NCBI RefSeq assembly: GCF_018417535.1
Contig: NZ_CP070979.1
Coordinates: 930,001 to 994,000 of the forward strand
DNA from: Burkholderia pyrrocinia
GTDB lineage: Bacteria > Pseudomonadota > Gammaproteobacteria > Burkholderiales > Burkholderiaceae
Direction: 5' to 3'
Length of the DNA: 64,000 bases
Below the pieces are notes generated by a model. That model was not told where the DNA came from and did no database searches. It saw only the letters and a program-made list of their open reading frames with translations. Below are positions 26,131-35,370 of the stretch, piece after piece (the stretch's first letter is position 1; each line of letters opens with the position of its first letter). The position numbers and the translations under genes were made by a program.

Positions 26131-26671
26131 GAGCAAATACACATGGCCCGGAAATGCGTATCGGCAAATGAAAACGTTTCAAGTGCATGCAGCCTGATGT
26201 TGTGTGGCCGGGTATCGTCCGCCTGACAAGGCTCACAGCTCGGCACCGACCACGAAGAACGCCTGCCCCACGCAGCCATTTCGCCTGATGTTCGGCAACA
26301 TCAGCGAACAATTCCTCATCAGACATCCATGCTTTCTGCAATTTTTCAATGCCGACGAAAGCCCTCGAATAAGGACAATTAAAAATCATGCGATTGCACC
26401 GAAAAATCGCAAACCTCCGTCATGTATCCACCCGCCCATAAACGCCTACAGTTTTCTCAAGAAACATTACAAAAAATTACCAATTAATACCGATTTAAAT
26501 ATACGATAGCGCACCGATTCGTTCTTACGTTTCCCCGACGCCTCCCGTGAACCCCGGAATGCGTCGCGCGGGAAGCGGCATGCATGCGAATCGCGACGCG
26601 GCCGCCCCGATCACCGCAGGCGGACCCGACAGCCGTTCGTCACAGGATCGCCATTCAACCGGAGTTCACCC
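26131..26671. other. A/T-rich gene-poor stretch upstream of fliD
   Basis: About 540 bases. On the minus strand, 26389 to about 26140 opens MIFNCPYSRAFVGIEKLQKA and AELFADVAEHQ-like code, which looks more like protein than its shadows and runs into the IS remnant. It may be a gene truncated by the insertion (low confidence). From 26390 to 26520 the sequence is strikingly A/T-rich for this genome, a likely promoter zone or horizontally acquired edge. No sigma28-type flagellar promoter could be identified with certainty. Confidence 0.35.
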
Positions 26672-28183
26672 ATGCCAACGAACACGCCCGTGAACAGCGG
26701 CGCGAACGCGAACAGCCTGATGCAACAGGCCGCGCAATCGATCATCAACGGCTCGACCGGCAATCCGTCGATGGACGTCGGCACGCTCGTCAAGACGCTG
26801 GTGAATGCGAAGACGGCCGGCCGGGCCGCGGCGCTTGCCGCGTCGCAAGCGACCGGCAGCACGCGGATTTCCGCATTCGGCGCGCTGTCGTCGGCGCTGG
26901 GCGCGCTCGAGGCGGGCCTCGCATCGCTGACGAACGGCGGGCTGCAATCGACGTTCAACGCCGTCGCGAGCGGCAAGGGCCTGACCGCGACGGCGGGTGC
27001 TGGCGCGGTTGCCGGCACCTACACGGTCGGCGTCACGCAGATCGCGACCGCGCAGGCGCTGTCTTCGTCGGGCTTCAACGGCAGCAAGGCGCTCGGCACC
27101 GGCACGCTGACGCTGTCGCTCGGCAGCCAGTCGTTCAAGGTCGAGGTCGGCAGCACGAACAACACGCTGTCGGGCATCGCGGCCGCGATCAACGCCGCGT
27201 CGAACAATCCGGGGATCAGCGCGACGGTCATCAACGGCACCGACGGCGCACACCTCGTGCTCGCGTCGTCGAAGACGGGCGCGGCGAACGCGATCAGCGT
27301 CGCGGTCAATAACGTGGCCAACGACGGCGGCCTGTCGAATCTCGGCGTCACGTCGACGGCAGACACGTCCGGCGGCGCGTCGAAGATCGAATCGGCGAAC
27401 GGCGCGGCCGCGTGGAAGCAGAGCGCCGTCGCACAGGACGCGAAGTTCACGATCAACGGGATCGCGTCGACCAGCGCGAGCAACGCGGTGTCGGGTGTGC
27501 TGACCGGCATCACGCTGAACCTGTCGGCTGCCGCGGTCAGCGCGACCGATACGCAGACGCTGACGGTCAGCACCGACACGAAGTCGCAAGCGGCGACGAT
27601 CACGAATTTCGTGAACCTGTACAACACGGTCGTCAAGACGATGGGGGCGCTGACGAGCTACACGGAAGGAGCGAACTCGCAGGGCGCGCTGATCGGCGAT
27701 TCGACGCTGAACACGATCCGCAACTCGCTCGCGTCGATCGTCGCGCGCGGCGTCGACAGCGGCGCCACCACCGGGAAGGGCAACGAGCACCTGAACCTGA
27801 TGTCGATCGGCATCAAGCTCGAGAAGGACGGCACGCTGAACGTCGACAGCGCAAAGCTCGGCGACACGCTGTCCGCCAACCCGACGGCGGTCGCGCGCCT
27901 GTTCAACCCGACGAACGGGATCGGCACGCGCCTGACCGAGCAGATCACGCACTTTACGAAGAAGAACGGAATGATCGACGTGCGCACGACTTCACTGAAC
28001 GCCGATCTGAAGCGCATCACGCAGCAGCAGTCCGATCTGTCCGGCTACGCTGCGCAATTGACCAAGCAGTACCAGGCGCAGTTCACGGCGCTCAACACGC
28101 TGATGGCCAAGATGAACTCGAACACGCAGTACCTGACGCGGCTGTTCGGCGGCGCAAACAGCAGCGGCACGCTGCACAAGTGA
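26672..28183 (+). CDS. fliD: Flagellar filament cap / hook-associated protein 2 (isolated copy)
   Basis: A 503-residue FliD-like protein that caps the growing flagellar filament. The N-terminal region, including SMDVGTLVKTLVNAKTAGR near residues 32-50, is the FliD_N pattern. The middle has repeated beta-rich, Ala/Gly/Thr-rich code, and the C-terminal domain includes ITNFVNLYNTVVKTMGALT and YAAQLTKQYQAQFTALNTLM, coiled-coil segments that mediate assembly. A GGAG-like site precedes the ATG at 26672. It has no flagellar neighbours, unlike the usual fliD next to flagellin or fliS genes, so it is probably a second, specialised copy or a surface adhesin. Confidence 0.85.
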   Translation: MPTNTPVNSGANANSLMQQAAQSIINGSTGNPSMDVGTLVKTLVNAKTAGRAAALAASQATGSTRISAFGALSSALGALEAGLASLTNGGLQSTFNAVASGKGLTATAGAGAVAGTYTVGVTQIATAQALSSSGFNGSKALGTGTLTLSLGSQSFKVEVGSTNNTLSGIAAAINAASNNPGISATVINGTDGAHLVLASSKTGAANAISVAVNNVANDGGLSNLGVTSTADTSGGASKIESANGAAAWKQSAVAQDAKFTINGIASTSASNAVSGVLTGITLNLSAAAVSATDTQTLTVSTDTKSQAATITNFVNLYNTVVKTMGALTSYTEGANSQGALIGDSTLNTIRNSLASIVARGVDSGATTGKGNEHLNLMSIGIKLEKDGTLNVDSAKLGDTLSANPTAVARLFNPTNGIGTRLTEQITHFTKKNGMIDVRTTSLNADLKRITQQQSDLSGYAAQLTKQYQAQFTALNTLMAKMNSNTQYLTRLFGGANSSGTLHK

Positions 28184-28381
28184 ACGAGCGGGCCCCGCGG
28201 TGACCGCTGCGGCGGTTCCCGCGCAAATGGTTCGAGCGGTTCGAACCACCGAACCACGGTGCGTTACGTACCGCGTGGACGCGTTCACGCGCGGCGGCGT
28301 GCAAGCGCTTGCGGTTACTTCACCAGGCCACACCATCGCGGCACACAGCCCGCACGCGGCTTGCCCGATACGCGCGCGCCG

Positions 28382-29029
28382 TCAGCCAAGGCCCTCGACG
28401 CGGTCCGCGAACAAATCGATCGCGCGCGACACCTGACGCCCGAAATAGCCCGGCCGTTCGCGCTCGTATGCGCGCAGCAGCGTCGTGCATTCGCGCTCGG
28501 CCCAGCGCCAGACGGGGCCCTGCTTCGCGAACACCGGATGATCGTGCAACTCGGCCGGCACCGCATGCTCATCCTCCCAGCCCCAGAAATACGCGTGGTA
28601 TGCGCGTGCAAACGGGATCCCCAGCTCGCTCGCGACGGTCTCGTCGTGGCGCAGCGTGAAGTCGACGATCTCCTTGCGCATGCGACCGTCGACGTCGTCG
28701 TGGCGCGCTTCGATCCAGCAGTGATACCGCGTGAGGTGCGACAGATGCCGCGCGGTGCGGCGCCGCTCGCGCGTCGTGCACAGCGCGTACAGGTTGCCGC
28801 CGCCGAAATCCATCACTTCGCCGCCCGCGAACGGCCGATAAGGCTTGCCGGTCAGCAGCGTCAGCACCTTCGCGCCGACGATCGCGTAGTCGGCGCACCG
28901 CATGTAACCGCTGCGCGTCGTCGCTTCCGATACGCTCCGGTGGACGGCCTCGTCGATCACGGCGTGCAGCATGGCATCTACCGGCGCCGCCAGGATCGGT
29001 GGCTGGCTAGTCGTCGTCACTTGTTGCAT
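28382..29029 (-). CDS. Hypothetical protein with transglutaminase-like Cys-His-Asp pattern
   Basis: A 215-residue protein of no recognised family. A Cys at the start of a helix (MRCADYAIVGAKVL, Cys45), then LYALCTTRERRR, HCWIEARHDD (His103) and EIVDFTLRHDE (Asp123) give the order and spacing of a transglutaminase-like or papain-like cysteine core. If so, it could be a thiol hydrolase or protein-crosslinking enzyme, but the assignment rests on pattern alone. There is no signal peptide. The ATG at 29029 lacks a clear ribosome site; an in-frame TTG at 29050 is the alternative. Confidence 0.55.
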   Translation of the reverse strand: MQQVTTTSQPPILAAPVDAMLHAVIDEAVHRSVSEATTRSGYMRCADYAIVGAKVLTLLTGKPYRPFAGGEVMDFGGGNLYALCTTRERRRTARHLSHLTRYHCWIEARHDDVDGRMRKEIVDFTLRHDETVASELGIPFARAYHAYFWGWEDEHAVPAELHDHPVFAKQGPVWRWAERECTTLLRAYERERPGYFGRQVSRAIDLFADRVEGLG

Positions 29030-29639
29030 GGGAGGCGAATCCGGATTCAACGGGTCATCGGTAAAAAACGCTCCGCGGCATAGTATTACGAATCGTTACA
29101 AGAAACGAAGGGGAGGATTGAGCAGATTTGTGAGCTTTTGTCGTGCAGTGCAGGCGCGTGGCGCACAGGCCGGCGGACGCCGCGGAAGCGGGAAGAGCAA
29201 CGCGTCGGTCGGGCGCGCGTCGGCACCGCGCTCGCGGATCGCGGATCGCGGGCGGTTCGATTGTGTGATGCAGCGGATGAAGGTCCGACGGCGTGTCGGC
29301 GGTGTGCCGCCGTTCGTGACAACGGGCATCGTGCCCGTCGCGGCAGGCTGCCGTGGTGGCGTGGTGGCGGCCGCCGACGCAATCGGGAATCCCGATGGGT
29401 TCGTCGCGTTGCGCACCCGGCACGAACGCGGCATCAGGTTCATACCATCCGGGACGTTGCTGGAACGCGGTGAACACTGCATGGCGCGCCGCATTCGCCC
29501 TGCATCGCGAGACGCCGACCCTTCTTGCGGCAAACATGTGCCGCTGCCGGACACCCTTGATGAACGAGCGCAAAGCGGCCGACTCCGCGGCACGCCATCC
29601 CGTCCCGCGCCGCGCGCTCCACACGGCGCGCCGCGTCCG
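29030..29639. other. 600-base gene-free stretch with two adjacent hairpins
   Basis: No credible gene is visible. The part at 29050-29105 is A/T-richer and may hold the promoter of the upstream hypothetical gene. Two compact hairpins stand next to each other: CGGCGG-TGTG-CCGCCG (29297-29312) and ACGGGCA-TCG-TGCCCGT (29322-29338). They could belong to a terminator or a small RNA; nothing else supports this. Confidence 0.4.
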
Positions 29640-30587
29640 CTATTGCGCAGCGATCCGCCGGCGGAAATGCTCGGTTCCGGCCACGATCTTGTCGAGCACC
29701 GCATCGAGCGCCCAGAATCGTTCGCGTACGTCGTAGTCGATCGCGCGGCAACGGATCGACCCGAAGGTCCCGATCCGCTGGTGATAGAGCTTCGCGAGCG
29801 CCGGGTAGCCCAGCGCTTCCGACACCGCCGACACGACCAGGAACGTCGAGAGCTCGTCGGCCAGCGCCGGGTTCGTGTCTCCTTGCGTGCGCAACCACCG
29901 GTAGAGATCCGGGTGGAAGTTGGTGAACACGCCGTTGAAGCCCGCGGAACCCGCCTTCATTGCGTCCCACGCAATCGCGGCGTTCGCATTCAGGATCTTC
30001 AGCGGCGATCCCGCTGCGAGCGCGACCCGCCGCTTCACCGTCTCGAGGTCGCAGCTCACGTCCTTGAGCATCACGAACCGGCCCGTGTCGATGCACGCGC
30101 GCAGTTCGTCATCCGACAGGAGCCGCCGGTAAGGCGCCGGACATTCATACAGGCCGAGCGGCAGATCCGACGGCAATCGTGCGAGCAGCTTGTGAAGATG
30201 GTCGAGCAGCGCGGCGCTGCCCTTGCGCTGCGGATCGAGGCGGTTGGTCACGAGCACGACGCCCTGCGCACCCGATTCGGCCGCCGCGCACAGCTCGGCG
30301 ACCTGCGCGTCGAGATCGTCGCTGATATGCCCCGATGCGACGACGGGCACGCGCCCGGCCACCCGCTCGACCACGAAGCGCGCCAGTTCCGCGCGTTCGG
30401 CAAGACTCAGGAACTGCATCTCGCTCGATTGCGCGACCGCGAACAACGCGTCCGCGCCGTGCGCCAGATACCATTCGATGAGCCGCCCGAGCCCGGCGTA
30501 GTCGATCGCGCCGGCGTCGTCGAACGGCGTCAGCATCACCGGTACGATCCCCTCGATGGTCACGTTCGATTGCGGCTGGTGTTGCAT
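29640..30587 (-). CDS. DapA-family (dihydrodipicolinate synthase/KDG aldolase-like) lyase
   Basis: A 315-residue class I aldolase of the DHDPS/N-acetylneuraminate lyase superfamily. It has the start GIVPVMLTPFDDAGAIDYAGL, ADALFAVAQSSEMQFLSLAER instead of the usual GTTGE loop, LGLYECPAPYRR with the active-site Tyr near residue 150, and FVMLKDVSCDLE with the Schiff-base lysine near 174. The unusual SSEM loop points to a substrate other than that of lysine biosynthesis, perhaps a keto-deoxy sugar acid. GGAAGGAG precedes the ATG. It is clustered with an MFS carrier, a sugar kinase and a LacI repressor. Confidence 0.83.
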   Translation of the reverse strand: MQHQPQSNVTIEGIVPVMLTPFDDAGAIDYAGLGRLIEWYLAHGADALFAVAQSSEMQFLSLAERAELARFVVERVAGRVPVVASGHISDDLDAQVAELCAAAESGAQGVVLVTNRLDPQRKGSAALLDHLHKLLARLPSDLPLGLYECPAPYRRLLSDDELRACIDTGRFVMLKDVSCDLETVKRRVALAAGSPLKILNANAAIAWDAMKAGSAGFNGVFTNFHPDLYRWLRTQGDTNPALADELSTFLVVSAVSEALGYPALAKLYHQRIGTFGSIRCRAIDYDVRERFWALDAVLDKIVAGTEHFRRRIAAQ

Positions 30588-30631
30588 CTGTTTCTCCTTC
30601 CTTCAGTGAATGCGTGGTGCAGGCTGCGTGC

Positions 30632-31951
30632 TCAGGCCGGCAACGGTCCGGACGCGGCGTTCGCGGCCTGCTCGGGAATCGCCTTGCGCACCAGCAGCAG
30701 GTAGGCCATCGCGCCGGCGAGCGCGATCGCCGCGGCGGTCAGCAGCGCCGGTACGAACGACCATTTCTGCGCAATGACGCCCGTCAGGATCGGCGCGAGC
30801 GCACCGCCGACGAAGCCGCCGAAATTCTGGATCGCGCCGAGCGACGCGACACGGTTCGGCGGCGCGGCCGCCGTCGCGAGCGCCCACGAACAGGCCGACG
30901 CCGCGTTGGCGAGAAAGATCACGACCGAAATGCACGCGAGCGCGACCACGTTGCTCTGCACGAGCGCGGCCGGGATCGTGAATGCGACCATCCCGAGCAT
31001 CGCGACCACCACCGCATTGCGCCGGCTCACGACCGGCGAACGGCTGCGGCGCGTGATCAGGTCCGACAGCCAGCCGGCGACCAGCGAGCCGACGAACCCG
31101 CACAGGAACGGCACCGACGCGGCGAATCCGGTGCGGATCAGGCTCATGTGCCGCTCCATCGTCAGGTACCCGGGCAGCCAGGTCAGGTAGACCCAGTTCA
31201 GGTACACGGAACCGAAATAGCCGATCAGCATCCCCCAGGTCGTGCCGTGCGAGAACAGGCTGCGCCATTCGCCGAAGGTCAGCTTCGGCGCCGCGACGAC
31301 GCTTTGCGCATCGGCATCGAGATAGCTGCGCTCGTCCGCGGTCAGTTGCGCACGCACCGGATCGCGGTACAGCGCAAACCAGACGACGGCGACGACGAGA
31401 CCGAGTGCGCCCGTCACAATGAACGCCCAGCGCCAGTCGAACGACACGACGAGGATCGACAGCAGCAACGGCGCGAGCGCGGTACCGAGCGGCGACGCCG
31501 CGTTGAAAATGCCGGTCGGCGTGCCGCGCGCGCGCAGCGGAAACCAGTTGCTCACCACCCGCGCGGCCGACGGGAACTGCGGCGCCTCGCCGATGCCGAG
31601 CACGATGCGCGCGACGATGAACCAGCCGAAGGTGGACACGATGCCGCCCGCCGCCTGCGCGAACGACCAGACGATCAGCCCGATGCCGAGCAGCCGGCGC
31701 GGACCGATGCGGTCGGCGAGCCCGCCGACCGGGAACTGGCACAGCGCATAACTCCACGAGAACGCCGACAGCAGCAGCCCCATCTGCGAGAGCGACAAGC
31801 CGAGATCGCCCCGGATCGCCGAGCTCGCGACGGCCAGCGTGCCGCGATCGAGATAGTTGACGATCCCGCTCGCCATCAACAGCGCGAGCGCGATGCGTTG
31901 CCCGCGCCGGATACGCGGCGGCGCGTGCGGAACAGATTGGTTTTCGCTCAT
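30632..31951 (-). CDS. MFS transporter of the anion:cation symporter family, likely sugar acid uptake
   Basis: A 439-residue 12-TM carrier of the ACS family (D-galactonate/glucarate/tartrate type). TM1 carries SGIVNYLDRGTLAVASSAIR, the NY-DR motif of this family. VGGLADRIGPRRLLGIG follows in the loop 2-3, and EAPQFPSAARVVSNWFP in TM4-5. The start at 31951 has GGAG nine bases ahead, better than the in-frame ATG at 31966. It sits 44 bases ahead of the DapA-like aldolase and 60 bases after the ribokinase, so the three are probably one operon for uptake and breakdown of a sugar acid or related compound. Confidence 0.85.
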   Translation of the reverse strand: MSENQSVPHAPPRIRRGQRIALALLMASGIVNYLDRGTLAVASSAIRGDLGLSLSQMGLLLSAFSWSYALCQFPVGGLADRIGPRRLLGIGLIVWSFAQAAGGIVSTFGWFIVARIVLGIGEAPQFPSAARVVSNWFPLRARGTPTGIFNAASPLGTALAPLLLSILVVSFDWRWAFIVTGALGLVVAVVWFALYRDPVRAQLTADERSYLDADAQSVVAAPKLTFGEWRSLFSHGTTWGMLIGYFGSVYLNWVYLTWLPGYLTMERHMSLIRTGFAASVPFLCGFVGSLVAGWLSDLITRRSRSPVVSRRNAVVVAMLGMVAFTIPAALVQSNVVALACISVVIFLANAASACSWALATAAAPPNRVASLGAIQNFGGFVGGALAPILTGVIAQKWSFVPALLTAAAIALAGAMAYLLLVRKAIPEQAANAASGPLPA

Positions 31952-32011
31952 TACGTTTGTCTCCATGTCACCGGTATCGGCCGGGTCCGGCCTTTCCGTC
32001 TCATGCGGAAT

Positions 32012-32938
32012 TCAGGTATCCATACGTGTCACTTCTTCGCGCGTCGGGATCGAGGTCTGCGCGCCGTAGCGCGTGACGCTGATCGCGGCCGCGCGCTGGC
32101 CGAAGCCGATCGCGTCGTCCATCGACGCGCCGCTCGCCCGTGCCGCCGCGAACCCGCCGACGAACGTGTCGCCGGCCGCAGTCGTATCGACGGCGGCCAC
32201 CGCCATCGCACGATGGCGACCGTTCCCTGCGCTGCCGCGCCAGCAGACGCCGCGCGCACCGAGCGTGACCAGCACGTTGCCGACGCCCTTCGCGCGCAGC
32301 GCATCGGCGGCGCGCACGGCCGCCGCATCGTCGTCGACGGCGATGCCGGTCAGCGACTCCGCTTCGGTTTCGTTGACGACGAGATAGTCGATCCGCGCCA
32401 GCAATGCGTCGAACAGCGGCTGCGCAGGCGCGGGATTGAGCAGCACCGGCGTGTGGTGCGCGCTCGCGCAGGCAATCGCGCGCGCCACGGTCGCGATCGG
32501 CACTTCGAGCTGGCACACGAGCAGCGCCGCCCCGGCGATCGTTTCGCGCGCCGCGTCGATCCGGTCGGCATCGAGGCATGCATTCGCACCGGGCACGACG
32601 ACGATGCTGTTCGCGCCGCCGTCGTCGACCGTGATCGCGGCAACGCCGGTCGCCGTGCCGCCGATGCGGTGCAGGTGCGTCACGTCGATCCGTTCCGCCG
32701 CCAGCGCGCCGTGCAGGCGTGCACCGAACGCATCGTCGCCGACGCAGCCGATCATTGCGACCGACGCACCCAGGCGCGCGGCCGCGACCGCCTGGTTCGC
32801 CCCCTTGCCGCCGTGAACGGTCTGGAATTCCGTGCCGAGCAGCGTCTCGCCCGGCACCGGCAGGCGCGGCGCGCGCGTGACGAGGTCGATGTTCACGCTG
32901 CCGACGACAGCGATACGCGATGAATGGGCACTGTTCAT
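32012..32938 (-). CDS. rbsK: Ribokinase-type PfkB sugar kinase
   Basis: A 308-residue PfkB-family kinase closest to ribokinase. The two signatures are present: FQTVHGGKGANQAVAAARLG near residue 38-57 (sugar binding) and DTTAAGDTFVGGFAAA near 250 with the catalytic Asp in AAGD. It also starts IAVVGSVNIDLVTRAPRLPVPGET, the classic RbsK opening. It phosphorylates ribose or a nucleoside-derived sugar. It is first in the minus-strand operon and a LacI-type operator lies six bases upstream of its ATG. Confidence 0.88.
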   Translation of the reverse strand: MNSAHSSRIAVVGSVNIDLVTRAPRLPVPGETLLGTEFQTVHGGKGANQAVAAARLGASVAMIGCVGDDAFGARLHGALAAERIDVTHLHRIGGTATGVAAITVDDGGANSIVVVPGANACLDADRIDAARETIAGAALLVCQLEVPIATVARAIACASAHHTPVLLNPAPAQPLFDALLARIDYLVVNETEAESLTGIAVDDDAAAVRAADALRAKGVGNVLVTLGARGVCWRGSAGNGRHRAMAVAAVDTTAAGDTFVGGFAAARASGASMDDAIGFGQRAAAISVTRYGAQTSIPTREEVTRMDT

Positions 32939-32943
32939 TTCGC

Positions 32944-32961
32944 AATGTAACCGCTTACATT
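32944..32961. promoter_or_regulatory. LacI-type operator upstream of the kinase gene
   Basis: AATGTAACCGCTTACATT is a near-perfect 18-base palindrome with the CG centre typical of LacI/PurR-family sites. It lies just before the kinase ATG and 219 bases before the divergent lacI-type gene, so the neighbouring regulator is the obvious binder. Confidence 0.75.
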
Positions 32962-33052
32962 TGAGGCGGACAAAACGGCCGGGAAGGCCGTCATCGATGA
33001 AAATTTCGCCACGCGGATGGAATATGTGTCTGACATAATACGGAACAGCATC

Positions 33053-33069
33053 AAGATAGCGCTTACATT
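33053..33069. promoter_or_regulatory. Second, weaker LacI-type operator
   Basis: AAGATAGCGCTTACATT repeats the right half and CG centre of the operator at 32944 with a degenerate left half. It sits between that operator and the regulator gene and could serve autoregulation or looping. Confidence 0.55.
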
Positions 33070-33179
33070 CTCACAGGATCGAATCGGGATGCAAGCGGGA
33101 CCACCATGAATCGAGGGTAAACAATGACGCTTTTGACGGCGCATGGCGTCGGCAACACCGCCACGCCGGGAGACGGCCG

Positions 33180-34265
33180 ATGAGCACGCCCCCGTCCCGC
33201 GGCGGCGCATCGCGTGCGCGCCGCGGCAGCGGCCGCTCGGTGCTCGGCGATGTCGCGAAGCTGGCCGGCGTGTCGACCGCGACCGTCTCGCGCGTGTACA
33301 ACGACCCCGGCAAGGTGTCCGCCGACGTGCAGCAGCGCGTGCGCGACGCGGCGCGCGCACTGAACTGGATTCCGAATGCGGCCGGCCGCGCGCTCGCGTC
33401 CACGCGCACCCACATCACCGGCGCGATCATTCCGACGCTCGACGACCAGGTGTTCGCGTCGCAGGTCGCGGGCATGCAGACGGTCATGGCGGAGCACGGC
33501 ATCACGCTGTTCCTCGGTTGCTCGAACTACGATCCCGCTCAGGCGCTGGCGCAGGTACGCGCGATGCTGTCGCGCGGCGTGGAAGCCGTGTCGCTGGTCG
33601 GCGAAGCGTATCCGCCGGAACTGTTCGAACTCCTTGCGATGCACGGCGTACCGTACGTCGTCACGTACGCCTATCGCGACGACAGCCCGCACTGCTGCAT
33701 CGGCTTCGACAACCGCGCGGCGTTCGCGCAGCTCACCACGCACCTGCTCGACCTCGGCCACCGCGATTTCGCGATCATCATGCAGCCGTCGGCCGACAAC
33801 GACCGCGTGCAGGCCCGCCTGCGCGGCATTCACGACACGCTGGCCGCGCACGGGCTCGCGGTGCGCCCCGTGCATCAGCACGAAGGCGCGGCCACGATCG
33901 CGTTCGGGCGGGCGAGCCTGCGCGCGATCGCCGACAGCGACGCGGCGACGCGGCCGACTGCCGTGATCTGCGGCAACGACGCGCTCGCGCTCGGCGCGTT
34001 GCTCGAGGCGCAGGCGCTCGGCATCGACGTGCCCGCGCAATTGTCGATCACCGGGTTCGACGACATCGCGCTCGCGCGCGAAATCCAACCGCCGCTGACG
34101 ACGATGTGGGTCGACACCGATGCGATCGGGCGCCAGGCCGCGCACGCGTTGCTCGACGCGCTCGAGAACGGCGCAACGGGGCCCGGTCGTGCCGTCCTGC
34201 CCGAGTTGCGCATGCGGGAATCGGCCGCGCCGCCGAAGCAGGCGGGTGCATCGCGCAAGAAATGA
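33180..34265 (+). CDS. LacI-family transcriptional repressor
   Basis: A 361-residue LacI regulator. After a basic leader (residues 1-18) comes the HTH LGDVAKLAGVSTATVSRVYN with the hinge NAAGRALASTRTHITGAIIP. The periplasmic-binding-like sensor domain ends in ICGNDALALGALLEAQALGIDVP and ITGFDDIALAREIQPPLTTM, the family's C-terminal signature. It is divergent from the kinase/MFS/aldolase operon and two LacI-like palindromes occupy the intergenic region. It probably represses the operon until a sugar ligand binds. Confidence 0.9.
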   Translation: MSTPPSRGGASRARRGSGRSVLGDVAKLAGVSTATVSRVYNDPGKVSADVQQRVRDAARALNWIPNAAGRALASTRTHITGAIIPTLDDQVFASQVAGMQTVMAEHGITLFLGCSNYDPAQALAQVRAMLSRGVEAVSLVGEAYPPELFELLAMHGVPYVVTYAYRDDSPHCCIGFDNRAAFAQLTTHLLDLGHRDFAIIMQPSADNDRVQARLRGIHDTLAAHGLAVRPVHQHEGAATIAFGRASLRAIADSDAATRPTAVICGNDALALGALLEAQALGIDVPAQLSITGFDDIALAREIQPPLTTMWVDTDAIGRQAAHALLDALENGATGPGRAVLPELRMRESAAPPKQAGASRKK

Positions 34266-34299
34266 AGATGCGTCGGGCGGCGCCGGTCGCCCCACGCGC

Positions 34300-35370
34300 T
34301 CACTGCATCACGTCGATTGGCAGCGTCTTGTCCAGATTGTCGTGCCATGCCTGGATGGTCTTCGGCACGGTTTTCTTCCACGCCTGCGCGTTCGCGTAAT
34401 AGCGCATCCGGACCTTGTTCTGCGCGTCGAACACGAGCAACCCGATCCACAGATCGGTGCCGCGGCTCATCACGATCGCCGCGTTCGTCGTCGCGATGCC
34501 GCGCACCCAGTACGACTTCACGCGCGCGTCGAGCCCGTCGAGATCCTTTTCTTCGGCGCTGTAATTGACCATGTCGACGAGCGTCGAGTAGTCGGCGCCG
34601 AGCAGCTTGTGCGCGGTCGCGTTCTGCGTCGCGTCGGTCACGACCTTGAGGCTCAGCAGGTCGGCCTGCGGTTTGGCCTGGAACTGCGATGCGGTCACGT
34701 AGTCGCCCGCGTAGACGACGCCCGCGCCGGCGCCGCAATCGAAATCCCCACCCTGTTGCGTGACACGGATGCGCCCGCCCTTCCGGTTGAAATCGAGCCG
34801 GCATTTGTCCTTGCGGTAGGTGCCGCTGTCACCGTGCAGCACGATGTCGCCGTCGAGCCCGCCGGTATTCGCGCCGTTGTTGGCGCTCAATTCGAAATGC
34901 AGCCGAGGCATCGCACCGGTGAACGTCAGCACGCCCCCGAACGACGGGTTGTCGCTCGCAAGGTACCACGTCTGCTGCCAGCGGTCGGCGGCAAGCGGCG
35001 TGCCGTTCAGGCTCGCGAGCCGTTCGCGATAGCGGTCGCCGAGGCACGGCGCTTCGGTGCCGCACTGGTCGCGCTGCCTGAGCCACTTCAACTGCGCGGC
35101 CTTCAACGCGGCCGCATCGCCGCCTTTCGCGAGCGCCTTCTTCCACGCCGCCGACAGGTCGCCGTCGAGCTTCGACAGCGCGGCGTCCGCGCAGATCGTC
35201 TTCTCGGTCGGCGAAGCGGCCTTCGCGCAGTCGAAGCCGGCCGCATGCGCGGCGATCGGCAACAGCGTCAGCAGCGCGGCCGCCGCGATGGATCGCAGGT
35301 GCGGGTGCCGCGCATCCCATGCGGGAATCGCGGCTTGCCCGCGCGCGTTCGATCGGTTCTGGATGATCAT
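34300..35370 (-). CDS. Exported protein with N-terminal LprI-type domain
   Basis: A 356-residue exported protein. A long basic N-terminus (residues 1-26) precedes the hydrophobic segment AAAALLTLLPIAAHA. It then has an LprI/DUF1311 domain: FDCAKAASPTEKTICADAAL, LDGDLSAAWKKALAK and LKWLRQRDQCGTEAPCLGDRY, with four cysteines likely paired. The rest (about 130-356) is beta-rich with DFDCGAGAGVVYAGDY and no recognised fold. LprI-type domains inhibit lysozyme in some bacteria; whether this one does is unknown. It is convergent with the LacI gene. Confidence 0.7.
   Translation of the reverse strand: MIIQNRSNARGQAAIPAWDARHPHLRSIAAAALLTLLPIAAHAAGFDCAKAASPTEKTICADAALSKLDGDLSAAWKKALAKGGDAAALKAAQLKWLRQRDQCGTEAPCLGDRYRERLASLNGTPLAADRWQQTWYLASDNPSFGGVLTFTGAMPRLHFELSANNGANTGGLDGDIVLHGDSGTYRKDKCRLDFNRKGGRIRVTQQGGDFDCGAGAGVVYAGDYVTASQFQAKPQADLLSLKVVTDATQNATAHKLLGADYSTLVDMVNYSAEEKDLDGLDARVKSYWVRGIATTNAAIVMSRGTDLWIGLLVFDAQNKVRMRYYANAQAWKKTVPKTIQAWHDNLDKTLPIDVMQ

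Noticed and set aside
26666..27952. A 428-codon minus-strand frame opposite fliD
   Set aside because: It is Arg-rich and shapeless, the typical reverse image of a repetitive GC-rich gene; fliD domains are on the plus strand.
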